Notes under the pieces: generated by a model
What the model was told of the DNA's origin: nothing
Seen by the model: only the letters and a program-made list of their open reading frames with translations
Databases searched by the model: none
Shown here: positions 39,841 through 52,910 of the stretch, in pieces
How the letters are laid out: every line of letters starts with the position of its first letter
Numbering within the stretch: position 1 is the stretch's first letter
Translations under genes and position numbers: made by a program
Source of the DNA: Bombus terrestris
Taxonomy: Eukaryota; Arthropoda; Insecta; Hymenoptera; Apidae
DNA length: 64,000 nt
Reading direction: 5' to 3'
Assembly (NCBI RefSeq): GCF_910591885.1
Contig: NC_063273.1
Location: 3,038,001-3,102,000 of the forward strand

Positions 39841-42800
39841 GATTGAAGAATCGAAAAAGGTTAGTATTGATATTCGCGATTCGAATGTTACTTGTGAAAC
39901 TTCATTTATATGATTTTATTGGAGGATACTTTAGATTAGAGTGCATGTAATAAGAATCCATTGATTCTCCCCGCTATATGATATAATAATTGTTCGTTCA
40001 TATAGTAGGAGTTCATATAATTAGATTCACGAACGGCAATTTTAGTTAATTTAATGGAACATTAACTACATGAAAGGTTTAACAGGGCATACAATCGATG
40101 TTTACGGACGAATTAAGAAATTAGGTTCGTTTCGGAACGGCTGTTACAAGAGAATGAATATGGGAAGTGAAATAATAGTACAATACCTTTTCTCATCGTC
40201 TATCGAATTGCTTTACATTTCTCTGACTTTTCGCTAGTTAAAGATTAATTCTAAACGTAACGTCTTTTTCTTTTATCGGGACAATGAGCATATTTGCGGT
40301 AAACATAGAGTGAATGAAAGATAAATTTGGGGAAAAATTCTTATATTTTTACCGTACGCGAACGAGAGAATATTAATTTCGTTTAGAATCACGATAATGT
40401 TTAGCTGTTAAAACGGTTATTCGAGTTTTAATACGTTATTTCTGATTCATAAGATAAATAAGGTAAATCTTAAAGATCGAATTACAGGATTACGTTCATA
40501 TCGCACTCTTTTAAATCGCACAAATACTTTTTACGATAGCTGTTGCTTTGTTCGTTTAAAATAAGAAAATATCATATAGCGATCAATAGGGATACAAAAG
40601 AATATCCTAACGTTCACCTTACTCTTCCACATGATGGAGCACTCGATCTATTCCGGTTACTATTCCGGTGTAACCGGGCTGACAAAACCTGTTGGACAAA
40701 TTTTAAAATCTTTCCAACTACTTCTTGTCGAAAGAAATATCATGGAAACCAACATCACTTTCGACAAAAGTAGTAGCTCAATTACAAATCATTGAACCAA
40801 CGATGTACATTAAAAAAATCAGTTCACTGAGAATAACAAAATGGGCAAACAATTCCTACAGTATAGAGGGTAAATGGAAGTTAGGGTAATATTGATTCTG
40901 CATAAGATTGCCCGAGGCAGATCTTCAGAATCAAGATTGAGTCGTAGGGTCGTATCAGAGAGGAAACGAATCGACAGATTGGCCAAAAGAAGGAGAAGGA
41001 GAACGTCGATAAGTAAATCACACGCGACGATACGAAGACGATAAACAGTTTCATGTAGGAAAAGCATTTAGATTACAGAGTTAACGGAAATCTACATACG
41101 GCGAGAAATTGTGGATGCCGATTGCTACATCGATCCAGCAATTTCATAGAGACCGCCAATTTCCACGTGATCTTCGACCCTGCTACCGTCGGTCAAATAT
41201 TAATTAACTTTAAGCTACGAAGACCCGCGAGATTCGAGACTTGTGCGAGCGTAGATCCTCCGGGAGTTGCCTTGAAAGTGTACTTAAACAGTTAGCGATC
41301 CGAACGTTTACATGCATCTAAATTTCATGGAATATTATCAATTAGCAGAAATCCCTATTAAAGTGGTTGCAGTCCCCCAAATTTTTATCGGCTTGTATTA
41401 ACACTATATGAATATTGTTCAAATATATAAATTAATGACCAATTAATAATTAACGAATTATTACTTAATATATTCTTATGGAATCGACAAATGGGTATGT
41501 ACCTATATACTGGAATATATATAGGTATATGCATCGTATGAAATATAAATTATTTATTCGGTTGTTTATTCAATGATATATTAAGGTGAACTGCGCGATA
41601 TTTGGAAGTGTTAACTGATTTTAAATATTATCGCTTCGACAGCCTTTCCATCAGTTTCAAAAAACTTTAATCTTATCTATAGCTTGCTGACTAAGTCAGC
41701 CGAGGATAATGAACGTTAATAACGGAAATGCTCGATTATGTTTGACTCTTACAGATATGAAATCATTCATTATGTATGTATGTAAAGTGTTAAAAAGTAC
41801 TTGCACACCATTGTATTCATTATAACATGTACAAATTGATTAATTAGATCCAAGTAAATTAAATTTCATATCATTTGATAGTATACTTCCATACGACTAA
41901 GAAAATTTGATGAGAATAAAATATAGAACCTGAGGAAGAAATGCAAATATCTTTTGTAGTCATTGTAATTGTCTGAGCGATAGTGCAGGTGTTGTTAAAA
42001 ATTGATGATATCGCATTAACCAAATCTCTACGAGAACTACCTTTAATTAGAGAAAACGCAATTGAACTGGATGAAGGAAGAATAAAGATAGAAACACAGA
42101 TCAGGACCGCTTTGTCCGAAGCACAGGGGAAATCTGAAATATCAGAGACGTAGCCACGATTCACGCTTCTTCGTCGGGCTTCCGCCCTTCTGAGAACACG
42201 GAAAGCCACGCAGAAGGAGGATCTTGGTTAATCTTACTAATCTTCGCCGTTTGCTCCAACCTCGAATGACGAAACGGCGGAACGGTCAGTTGAAGACCAC
42301 GGCCTAATGACATTACAGATCCCCCAATCAGCGCGAAGACCGGATAAAGGACGTAGAACATACTACGCTTAATTTCATTGAGCCATTTGAAGCGAACGTA
42401 TAGTCTTTTCAAGTTGTCGAGACACTAAGAGGTCTAATCACCGACGAACACTATTGTACGTGTTTTAATAATACGAATAATACGACTTAAGCAAGATACG
42501 AATGCGAAGTAGGAAATTTAATTGTTAAATTATGAATTATTTAGAGAATGTTCGATAGACCAAACTTTAATATACCAATCATTTGCCCAATATTAAATAA
42601 ATGTTATATTGTTTATAGATCGAAAAATACTTGGGTATAGTTTTAATAATACGACGACGAAATTAATCGCCGTAACATCAAGAAGCTTAAATTCGGTTTT
42701 TGCTTAGTCTTGGAAAACGCCCGCAGTAAATTAGATGGGTTTATCGACTCGTGGGGTTTTGAAACACAGAACAGAATGAGGAAAGCAAGCTGTTTTTGCA

Positions 42801-43994
42801 CGGTTCTCCACAAAGTTCTGGAGAGTAGTATAATTTGAACTGTTCCCAAAGCTCCGTATAAACAACTTTGAGCCTTTCTATATTTCCTTAATTAAATATG
42901 AACGTGTATTAACAAACATATATATTATGTGTTCTTTGATAATTATTCGTTCAAATATAAATATAAAATAAAAATCAATTATTCTTAGAAGATAAAGCAG
43001 TAAGTTATAAAGCAATACAATTCGTTATTTATTTAATAAAAAATCAGCTTTTTTTTAACGTTTCTAAGTTATGTAGCGGCTGTAGAGAAAATTCCGGAGT
43101 TAAAGCACATGTGTTGGCCGCATGGACTGCGAAACGACGTCCGAGGACGGAATATCGTAAAAGTATAGACTCTGGAACGTACCAACAAACCCATGGGTCT
43201 TTGAAAAGAAAATTTATTGTTTTATTGCTTATCCCCACCTCGGAAGAGAACTTTCCCTTTCCTCGGCACCCAGGAAAAAGGAAAACGCGGAGAAGTTCGG
43301 GATAGTAACCGATGGTAGTCGATGGTAGTCATAACTAGTCGTATGGTTAGTCAGTTAAACAAATAGTCCATGGTTAATTCGTATCGAATCTGTATCGAGG
43401 CTGTATGGAGTTTAATTCAGTAAGTATTAAATCTGTATAGTCATCGCTTGAGCTTGACGTGCGTCAATTATTTTCAATTTTAATTCATCATAAATATTTT
43501 AAACTTAGTGTAATTATCTCGTACATTAATTAAAATCATAATACGAAGTCGTATTTGAAAAATAAACCAGAATTCACCAATTAAGAGATACTATATGTGT
43601 ATTCGATTATTCCTGTTCTAAAATTCGTTGATCATATTATAGATACATAGATTTTTAAAATATTAATTAATAGGATATGAAATTGTCGAATTTTGTGTAA
43701 TGAATATTGAAAATATTGAAATATGTACTAGTTATATTTCGTTTGACTAGGAAATTAATTATTTTTAGCATCATATTACAAGAATTTATTACGTAGCTTT
43801 GACGTCTACGATAAGATTTAATAAATCATTTAGTTATCAACATGTAGTAAGATCTCACAATCAATCATATATCCGTCAGTTATTTATTGAAAACGAATAT
43901 AAATATGTATATACAGTAAATACAGTTGATGTAGAAAGTATTCATACTCTTTACAACAGAATAACTTTCTTAAAGTTAGATCAAATGATTTGAG
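39841..43994. other. Gene-free AT-rich DNA
   Basis: Mostly AT-rich with modest CpG-rich patches near 40900-41290, 42040-42400 and 43080-43340 (a GATGGTAGTC dimer at about 43311-43330). No gene recognised. Confidence 0.4.
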
Positions 43995-44440
43995 TTTCTT
44001 TAGACAAATTAGGAGGATTAGTTTACTAGATAAAGCGTAAAAAGACTTTTGGAAGAGTAGCAATTGTTCGTAATCGCGAAGAAAAAAGAGAAAACGTTTT
44101 ACATCTTTTTTATGTTTATAAACAATAAATTTTGAAGATTTATGCCAGTCATATACATGCCGAAAATTGTATTGAAATCGATAAACGTCGCTATGAGCTA
44201 CAAACGGCTAAAAATAGTGAAAATCGCACTTTTTCACGACTTTCGGTGTATAAATTGTAATAAATGTAAAGATTTTTGCATTCTTTGCATTTTTTTCATC
44301 GAAATCAATCGATTTCGATAAAAAAGGATACGAAGCGCGACCTTTACTTCTTTCTTCGCAATTCCGAACAATTGCAACTTTTCCAAAAATCTTTTTACGT
44401 TTCCTCTAGTAAACTAATCTTCCCAGCTTCTCCAAATAAA
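43995..44440 (+). mobile_element. Copy 1 of a MITE-like element with ~75-100 bp terminal inverted repeats
   Basis: The left end (43995 to about 44094) and the right end (about 44343-44440) are inverted copies of each other. The best-matching stretch includes GATTAGTTTACTAGA, GTAAAAAGA, TTTTGGAA and GCAATTGTTCG. The interior has no ORF and includes a short palindrome around 44298-44320 (CGAAATC...GATTTCG). A second, diverged copy lies at 59263-59669 in the opposite orientation. Size and structure fit a non-autonomous DNA transposon or foldback element. The superfamily is not known to me, and the outer ends and target duplication are uncertain. Confidence 0.7.
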
Positions 44441-44774
44441 TGAAGTTGTTTAGTCCAATTTAAAAAGAATTCTATTTTAAAGACTATACGAGTACTTTTT
44501 ACACCGACTATACGTAACATATTTAGATTCATTTTCATATCAACGTACATAAGTATTACGAAAATGCATTCACTTTTATCTCATTCATGTTCAACATTGT
44601 AATTCTGTTACGTTCATCCAAAAACTTATTATTACTGTAGTATCGGGGAAATTTAGGTATAAATTTTTCCTGATACTATTTATAATTTGTAATTTATTTA
44701 CAATAAATTAGTTATACAGATATTAATTAGACAGAAAACGATGGTTGTTAATTTGAACTAAGTGTACCAATCTT

Positions 44775-44932
44775 ACTCTAATTCGACCACTCTCGCAACT
44801 GGACGATGCTAACAACTCAATCTCTCAGCTACGCTAGTAACTCTTGTAATTCCACAACGCTAACCACTCAATCTCTCAACAACGCTAACAACTCTCGCAA
44901 CACGACAACGCTAACAACTCTACTTTTCGACT
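44775..44932. repeat. Degenerate 51-bp tandem repeat (minisatellite)
   Basis: The string GCTAAC(A/C)ACTC recurs at 44808, 44859 and 44910, a constant 51-bp step, with a related half-unit (ACGCTA..AACTC) between copies. The period is 17 codons, so one frame (44806-45057, 83 aa) stays open and reads as a Ser/Thr/Asn-rich peptide. I regard that ORF as a by-product of the repeat and do not call it a gene. Confidence 0.75.
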
Positions 44933-45602
44933 CCTCTGATCTCTCGACTCACTCCCACTACTCGATCAACAACTCTTTAAATTCAAATCGTCCTTCTCCA
45001 TTAGCGTTATTTTTTCCTCTCTCTAATCCCATCCTGTTAATGCTCCGAAAGAACTAGGTGACTTTAGTCACAAAGGCTTTTTCCCCTATGTAAACTAACA
45101 ACCGAAGGACAGACGACATTGTTTTGATCAATCTCTAATCAGGCTTTTTCCTTACGATACTACATTACGAATACAAAATATCGCTAGTTTAAGAAAAAAT
45201 TGTTTTACTCGTACATACTCTGCATCTCGTAAAGATAATAATATTGTCTTCATGCACGCATGTCAAATAATGGAGATCAAAGTTTATCAATTACAGTTGC
45301 GATATAAATTATCGGTAAACATTCATTTTTTTGTTTGTTGCATGTATGTATTTCCTTACCCCCCATGGAGATCATATTTGTTAATGATTCATTAGTTTCA
45401 ACCGGATCATCATCTTAACTCCATCATATGACACGAATACTGCAAACTTCCAAGTAAGAATAATATTTTTTATAATACTCTTTCAAATCTTTAATACTCT
45501 TGTCTTCCAAATAGTCAAGTATATTTTTTTAAGGGTTAAAATGAATCGTGTGGATTCCGATACAATTATCGGGAATTAGTGGAACGTTCTATTACTATTG
45601 CA

Positions 45603-45629
45603 TGTGTGTGTGTGTGTGTGTGTGTGTGT
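45603..45629. repeat. (TG)13 microsatellite
   Basis: Thirteen or so TG units, followed by about 90 bp of TG-rich sequence to near 45725. Confidence 0.95.
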
Positions 45630-46319
45630 AATGTGTTAATGCGTGAGCATTAATAAATCGGAGTTTGTGTAGCAGTTTTTGATAAGTGGGTTTGTGTGAT
45701 TGTTTATGTGCTGTGGTGTGTCATGTAATTTCCTCAACTGTGGGGATTTTTAACATTTTCCTTGTATCGTCGTATCTGATAAAAGTCAACGCATTGAAGA
45801 TGAATCTTAAGATGATAGTTTGGTTTCCATTTTTTAGATACATTTTGTCTACATTATAGTTCATATAGTTCATTATAGTTCTACATTATGTTCATACGTG
45901 TTTAATAATGGTTTTATATATTAATAATTTGTTGTCTCTGCTCAATTTAGAGTTTCTTATTTTAGGCCTAATATACCACACTATACCGATTTTCTAGTAA
46001 TTTTTATTTGTTTTATTTTCCCTTGAATGTATTTTCTTCAGTTTGGTTTCTTGTCTAAGTAAAGTCCGAGGTGCCTGACAGAATTTATTTAATTGTGAAG
46101 ACTAACTTTGGGGGTTGGTTCTTTATTCAGTAAAGTAAAGTAATAGTTAGAACATTTGTTTGGGTTAATTTTTATCTTATTGCACATATTGACACACGCA
46201 TGCTTTACATATTATATTTTACTCAAGTTTCCAGTGGATATAAACGTTTAAATGATCGATTAGGTGCTTCAATGTGTGAACAGCTCGCATAACGATATCA
46301 CTACAAAGATATATACTTA

Positions 46320-46536
46320 TATACATGAGTATTCAGGAGTCACGAGTTGAATCGCTTGTAAACCGGTTGCCTGCACTTAAACTGTTCATTCGAACAGTGT
46401 CGGTCTTCCAGTAAATTCATGTTGATCGTATCGATTTGTACGTCTTAGTTTACACAGCGATTAATTTGTACAGTGAAAAATCAGTAAAAAACAATAGTAA
46501 TTTCTTTTGTGTGATTATAGATTCTTGCACAGAATC
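46320..46536 (+). promoter_or_regulatory. Putative promoter / 5' UTR region of MTHFD1
   Basis: This stretch directly precedes the MTHFD1 start codon. It contains a palindromic AACCGGTT at 46361-46368 (AAACCGGTT from 46360), which matches the core bound by Grainyhead/CP2-type factors in insects. It also has initiator-like CAGTG matches near 46395. A TTATAG at about 46515-46520 could be the acceptor of a 5' UTR intron. Transcription start and factor binding are inferences from motif and position only. Confidence 0.3.
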
Positions 46537-49500
46537 ATGTCGACAGATATACGAGGAATTGTGTTATCCGGCACCAAATTGGCAAGGTAAGTTATTAAAA
46601 ACTATCAAAAATAAGCTTTAAACGATAAAAAGAGCATTCTTAATTCGTATGTAGCTATTCAAATAAAATGTATTACAGCTTTCAGAATAGATCTTCGAAA
46701 TAATTTATCGATCTGATCTTACACGTGGTTCAATTTTCAAAATAAAAGCTATTCGAATAGAAGTTACAATTTAAATTTATTTTCCGAGTGTTTCATAGTT
46801 TCATAGAGGTCGATACTATTCATTAGACTGACTTTCCTATCTTTTATAATTTAATTCTTAAACCAGTTCTTAATAATTATATGCTTTATAAAAGTATGCC
46901 TCTTTCTCTATGTGAGGTTATGTATATTTTCTGTGACTTGATTACATAATCAAAAAAAGCGTTCATTAGAATACAAATAATTCTTGAAATGAAATCCTTG
47001 ATATTTAGTAAAACATTTAATTGTATATTACTCTTTAGAAAACATGGATGTATATATCTGCATTAAGAACCGCCAAATTTAAATACTCGTAAGAGATGCA
47101 TGCGATATCGAAAATGTAGATAATACATATGGATATATTAATTTATCTACGTATTTCTAAAAAATATTATCGAATTATATATATACAAATAGAAAATTTC
47201 TACCAATAAAATATTTCAAATTTCTAATTATCAATGTCAATATCAACAAAATATGTACACGAAATCAATTTAATTCGAAATATATTACAAAAAGAAATTC
47301 TAATAGATACATTCCTAAATTATTAACTTAACAAATTTAGTACTTTATTTTTCGCAAATCATTTTATATAGTTCTAAATATATTATATATTATTGAAAAT
47401 ATATATTATAATGAATTTTTTACTTTCTTAGCGAAATTCGTGAAAATCTAAGGGAAGATGTGAGAGCATTGAGTGAGAAATTACCAAATTATGTACCTGG
47501 TTTAGCGATCGTTCAAGTAGGCGGCAGAGAAGACTCAAATGTTTATATAAGAATGAAGATAAAAGCGGCAAGTGAAATTGGAATTGTCGCAAATCATGTC
47601 AAATTACCAAATACCGTCACAGAACTAGAATTAATAAACAAAGTAAATAAATTGAACAATGATCCAAACATACACGGTATCATCGTACAAATGCCGCTTG
47701 ACTGTATTAATAAAATTAATTCTCTTATGATTACCGACTTAGTATCGCCCGAAAAGGATGTGGATGGGTAAGTTTTCCAGATTATCATAATCGACGTAAT
47801 AATTTTTTTTTTTTAATACTGCGCTCAATTTTGAATTACTGTTCATTTAAACTGAAAAAATAATAATATAATTAACATCTATTTTAAATATATTTCATGC
47901 GCCGACTCACGTATACGAATAAGAATTAATCAATGTTCGCAACGAAATTTTCAAAAATTTATTATTAAATGACAAGTTTATCAAGCAAAATGTGTTTTAG
48001 GATAACATAATGTAAGAAATAAATGCTGACAGATACAAGAAAACGCGTCAGTAACGTGACCTGTGACACAAAATATCTCGAATTAAATGATAAGAGCGTA
48101 GTCGTTAAAAACCTTCCTTTTAAACACTTGCAAACTCGATAACAATTTTTTACTTATTTTGTTAGGGAACGTCACAATATTTCCGTCGATCCAGCTTATT
48201 GGAAAATATTCAAACATTAACCTGTATTTATGACCGAAAATAAGAAGTAATGCCTATTTCCTCTTATGCACAGAACAATGAATATTAAAATATTCTATTT
48301 TTTTAGATTAAACACAATTAACGAAGGAAGAGTAGCCATTGGCGATATGTCTGGATTCTTACCATGCACTCCAAATGGATGCATTGAACTTATCAAAAAG
48401 TATGTTGAAAATGCTTTTTTTCTTTTTAGCTAACAATTCCTTATGCTTTCCATTCGAAAAAAGAACACAACATGATAATTAAAAAGAAATAACTTTTTAA
48501 ATAGATAAATATAACGATTACGCATGATAGTTATGTACCTGCATAAAGTATAAGATGATATCTAATGCAAAATAATTAAAATAATGTTTTGTAGAAGCGG
48601 CGTACCGATCGCTGGTGCTCAAGCTGTAGTTATAGGCAGAAGTAAAATCGTTGGTACACCTATATCTGAATTATTAAAATGGCATAACGCAACTGTAACA
48701 GTATGCCATTCAAAAACGCGAGATCTTCCACGAATTGTAAGTATTCTATCTCCATTGGATCAACATATTGTCTTCCTTAGTTAATTTTGAAATACCTAAG
48801 AAGAATTAAGTTTTATTGTTTCTTGTGTCTTCGTTTTTCTTCGTTCAATTCAAAATATTTGGTCGTCATTTCGTAACAGTTTGTATAATACAACATTGCT
48901 TAAAGGGTAAAAAGATGGATAGCTTACAATATTTCAGTATATCTTGAAAAATAAAAAATGCTAGATAAGACATTTTTCACTTATAAGATTAACATTTTAA
49001 CTATGCTTTTTACGAATTTTTAAACGAAGATTTAGAAAATCTTAACTATATTTTACATCGAATATTCGATTGTGATTAAAGGTTTCACAAGCTGACATCT
49101 TAGTGGTTGGTATTGGTCAACCCCAGATGGTTAAAGGAAGCTGGATTAAACCGGGTGCAGTCGTAATCGATTGCGGAATCAATTCCATTCCAGGTAGACA
49201 TAATTTCACGTACTGCATTCATTGATATTATTTTCCCATCAATATTATTTCTCTTAAAATTGTGTATTATTAATGTTAAACTTGCAATAATTATTGTACT
49301 TAATGTTATAATTCCTAAGCTCATTATCACTGTTATGAAAAGTATATTTAACGCAGGTATCTTCTTTTTCATAATGTAGATCTCGAATTTTGAAATATCA
49401 TATATAATAGACAAATACGGAAGAAATAAATCTGAACAAATTTCTTCATTCTAGTTCCGCTAAAGAAGATCATTTTTTAAACTTATTCTTTCCGAAATTT

Positions 49501-52500
49501 ACTTTTGTTTATCCTGTTCTTAATGAAATTCTAAGGTTTTAAAGAATATCAACATAGTTGCGATCCTCAAATTTTGTATTTCGCAATCTTGAAACGAAGA
49601 AGATTTTTACTGTCTTAAGAAGAATTGTAATATACAATTAAAATGACGATTCACGAAAATCGATAGCAATTTTTTTTTAATGAAATTTTTTAACGATAGA
49701 AAAATACGATTCAATCGAAAATAGTGAGAGAGCACCGGACAATTAAATGCAATAATTACAAAGTCATTGAATTCATTTATAAAATAATAATCTGAAAAAT
49801 TCTTTCAGATCCTACAAAAAAAAGTGGACAACGTTTGGTGGGCGATGTAGATTATGATGAAGCTGCTAAAGTAGCTTCTTATATCACGCCAGTACCTGGT
49901 GGTGTTGGTCCAATGACCGTTGCTATGTTAATGAAAAACACAGTAATATCTGCACAAAGAACAGCAGAGAAAGTATTAAACAAAAAATGGAATTTAAAAA
50001 TTTTAAAAATCAATCCCCAAAAGCCGGTACCTAACGACATAACGATTTCAAGAAATCAGGAACCTAAACCAATCACGAGTTTAGCCGAGGAAATTGGTTT
50101 ACTTCCTAATGAAATTAGTCCTTATGGAAGTACAAAAGCAAAAATCAGCTTGAAAGTTTTAAAACGATTGGAAAACCAACCAAATGGAAAACTCGTGGTA
50201 GTTGCTGGTATCACGCCAACACCATTTGGTGAAGGCAAAAGTACAATGTCGTTAGGCTTGGTGCAAGCATTAACAGCATTCAAAGGAAAGAATTCATTTG
50301 CAACTCTAAGACAACCTAGTCAAGGACCTACTTTTGGAGTTAAAGGAGGAGCGGCTGGTGGAGGATATTCACAGGTATTGTCTATTGAAATTAAAAAAAT
50401 TTTTAAGGTATACAACTTAATCTTACTGCCACCATCTATTGTTTTTCAATGCTTTTTCGACGTAAAAGATGTCTTAGAATGATAAGTGCTTTATAAAAAC
50501 TCATTACACAAATCAGAAACGAAACAAGAGAGATGTTCATCGTCGTAATATAAATATTTTAATTTCTTCATAAAATTAATTCCGTAAAATTGTATGATTT
50601 AGATGAAAGAAGAAATAATAATGAAAAAAATATCAAAGCATACTATCAAAAAAAAGGTATAAGTAATACAATACAATTTTCAGATCATTCCTATGGAAGA
50701 ATTTAACTTGCATTTAACTGGTGATATCCACGCCATAAGCGCAGCGAATAATCTATTAGCAGCACAAATTGATACTCGATATTTCCACGAATGTACTCAA
50801 AGTGATCAATCTCTTTACGATCATCTTGTACCAACTATCAAAAATGAAAGGAAATTTTCGAAGATACAATTAAGACGTTTAAAAAAACTAGGTATCACAA
50901 AGACCGATCCAAATAGTTTAACGGAAGAAGAAAGGAGGAGATTCGCAAGATTAGATATTGACCCAGAAAACATTACTTGGACTCGAGGTAGCATGGGATA
51001 CGTCATGCACAAAAGATTAAAAAAACAATACGATCTTTTACACAAATATACTTATTTCAGTGGTCGACACAAATGATCGATATTTACGGAAGATTACTAT
51101 TGGTCAAAGTCCGACCGAGAAAGGTAGAACGCGAGAAACATCATTCCGCATTTCTGTTGCTTCAGAAATAATGGCAATACTTGCATTGTCAACTAGCGTC
51201 GATGATATGAAGCGAAGACTCGGCAAAATAGTAGTTGCTTTTAACAAAGATGGAGAACCGTTAACTGCCGAAGATTTCGTTAGTATATCTATTATCCAAA
51301 TTATGAGATTGCAAATATTTCATTCTAGTGCTCGGTAATAATATATACATACATTTAGGGTATGACTGGAGCAATGGCAATTTTATTGAAAGATGCTATT
51401 GAGCCAACACTTATGCAATCATTGGAAGGAACGCCGGTGATGATCCATGCTGGACCGTTTGCAAATATTGCTCATGGCTGTTCCTCCATCATAGCAGACG
51501 CTATTGCATTAAAATTAGTTGGACCGGAAGGTATCGTAGTAACCGAAAGTGGATTCGGTTCTGATATCGGTATGGAGAAATTCTTTGACATTAAATGTCG
51601 AACATCTAATCATATGCCAAACGCTGTTGTGCTTGTTGTAACTATTAGAGCATTGAAGATGCATGGTGGAGGGCCTCCAGTAAAGACTGGCGTTCCATTA
51701 AAAAAAGAATATCTTGAGGAAAATCTTGATTTAGTTAGGAAAGGTCTTCCGAATCTTCAGAAGCATATCAGTAATGGAATTAAATTTGGTGTTCCAGTTA
51801 TTGTTGCTATTAATGTTCACAGGTAAATTTTACATAAAGGTAAATAATTTTCCTCGTAAATACTTTTGCATAGTAAATACAGAATCGTAAAATATTATTT
51901 CAGTACTGATACTCAAGCTGAATTAGAATTAGTGAAACGAGCAGCAATAGAAAGTGGTGCTACTAATGCAGCTATATGTAATCATTGGGCAGAGGGTGGT
52001 GCTGGTGCCACAGAACTAGCTGATGCAGTCATAGCTGCTACGAATAAAGTTAGTAATTTCAAAGTATTGTATGATCTTAATATTGGTATAGAAGAAAAGA
52101 TAAATATTATTGCCAAAGAAATGTATGGAGCTGGAGAAGTTGTTCTTGCGGACAAGGTAAGCTCTCAACTTTGTAGAAAATTCTTGTTTGATATAAAATT
52201 TACACAATTATGTGTACAATCAATAATTATGAACACAGGTTCAGGAGAAAATAAAAAAGTATAATCAATTAAATTATGATAATTTACCGCTATGCATGGC
52301 AAAAACATCAAACTCTTTAACGGGTGATCCATCAATTAAAGGTGCACCTACAGATTTCACACTCAAAATTACTGATATATTTGTGTCAGTAGGAGCAGGC
52401 ATTATAGTACCAATAGTAGGAGAAGTAAGTACTTCAGATTATTGAATATTACGATATAATATATAACTATAATATGTACTACGTTTCTAGATAATGATGA

Positions 52501-52580
52501 TGCCAGGTCTTTCTACAAGACCAAGCATTTATGACATGGAGTGGAACAGTGAAACAGATGAAATAGAAGGCTTATTTTAA
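46537..52580 (+). CDS. MTHFD1: C-1-tetrahydrofolate synthase, cytoplasmic (trifunctional)
   Basis: This enzyme interconverts one-carbon folates in the cytosol: methylene-THF dehydrogenase, methenyl-THF cyclohydrolase and formate-THF ligase. Twelve exons join in frame with GT-AG sites: 46537-46586, 47432-47767, 48307-48399, 48595-48736, 49082-49193, 49809-50374, 50684-50987, 51061-51278, 51359-51822, 51904-52156, 52239-52424, 52491-52580. They give 937 aa, close to the human length of 935. Residues 1 to about 300 are the dehydrogenase/cyclohydrolase; Tyr55, Lys59, Gln103 and Asp128 match human catalytic Tyr52, Lys56, Gln100 and Asp125. The ligase follows, with its ATP-binding loop TPTPFGEGKST at residues 380-390. 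The start is the ATG at 46537, giving a short N-terminus without an obvious mitochondrial presequence, so a cytosolic form is inferred. The Drosophila orthologue is pug. The intron at 50988-51060 is only 73 nt. Identification is very secure; exon ends are inferred from sequence only. Confidence 0.97.
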
Positions 52581-52659
52581 GTATGTTACATCTACAATGT
52601 TATAAACGTCATGATTTACAATTAGACTACAGATTTTTACATAAATTCATATCTTTCTG

Positions 52660-52665
52660 AATAAA
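52660..52665 (+). terminator. Candidate polyadenylation signal of MTHFD1
   Basis: AATAAA lies 80 nt after the MTHFD1 stop codon. A second AATAAA is at 52824-52829, so a longer 3' end reaching close to the convergent METTL15 gene is possible. No cleavage site can be seen from sequence alone. Confidence 0.5.
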
Positions 52666-52867
52666 AATGAAAAAATGAATCCTAAATGGTGATTTGTTTC
52701 ATGTATGAAGTATTATAAAGTATATTTTACCTTGAATGTTTTGTACATTTTTGTATCTTTAAACTGTAACTCTTTATTTCTTTGTTTACACATGATACAA
52801 TGTACATATATTGTCAAAGATCCAATAAATATTATTTTGTATTTAAAAAAAGATACAAATGGAAATA

Positions 52868-52873
52868 TTTATT
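52868..52873 (-). terminator. Candidate polyadenylation signal of METTL15 (possibly shared with UQCC2)
   Basis: On the minus strand this reads AATAAA, 38 nt after the METTL15 stop. Another minus-strand AATAAA is at 52773-52778. No AATAAA was noticed between the UQCC2 stop and these sites, although an ATTAAA occurs near 53907-53912. Confidence 0.4.
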
Positions 52874-52910
52874 CATATCTACAGTGTCAATTCTAAAATC
52901 TGACAATAAT

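Larger units (their letters stand above)
44441..46319. other. Gene-free AT-rich DNA upstream of MTHFD1
   Basis: Contains the 51-bp tandem repeat and the TG microsatellite listed separately. The rest is AT-rich with no coding signal. Confidence 0.4.

Noticed and set aside
49100..49414. 104-codon minus-strand ORF within MTHFD1
   Set aside because: It overlaps exon 5 and the following intron on the opposite strand and has no recognisable domain; it is a shadow.
50988..51060. Apparent frameshift inside the MTHFD1 ligase domain
   Set aside because: A 73-nt GT-AG intron restores the frame exactly at the conserved TR/VVDTNDR junction, so the gene is intact.
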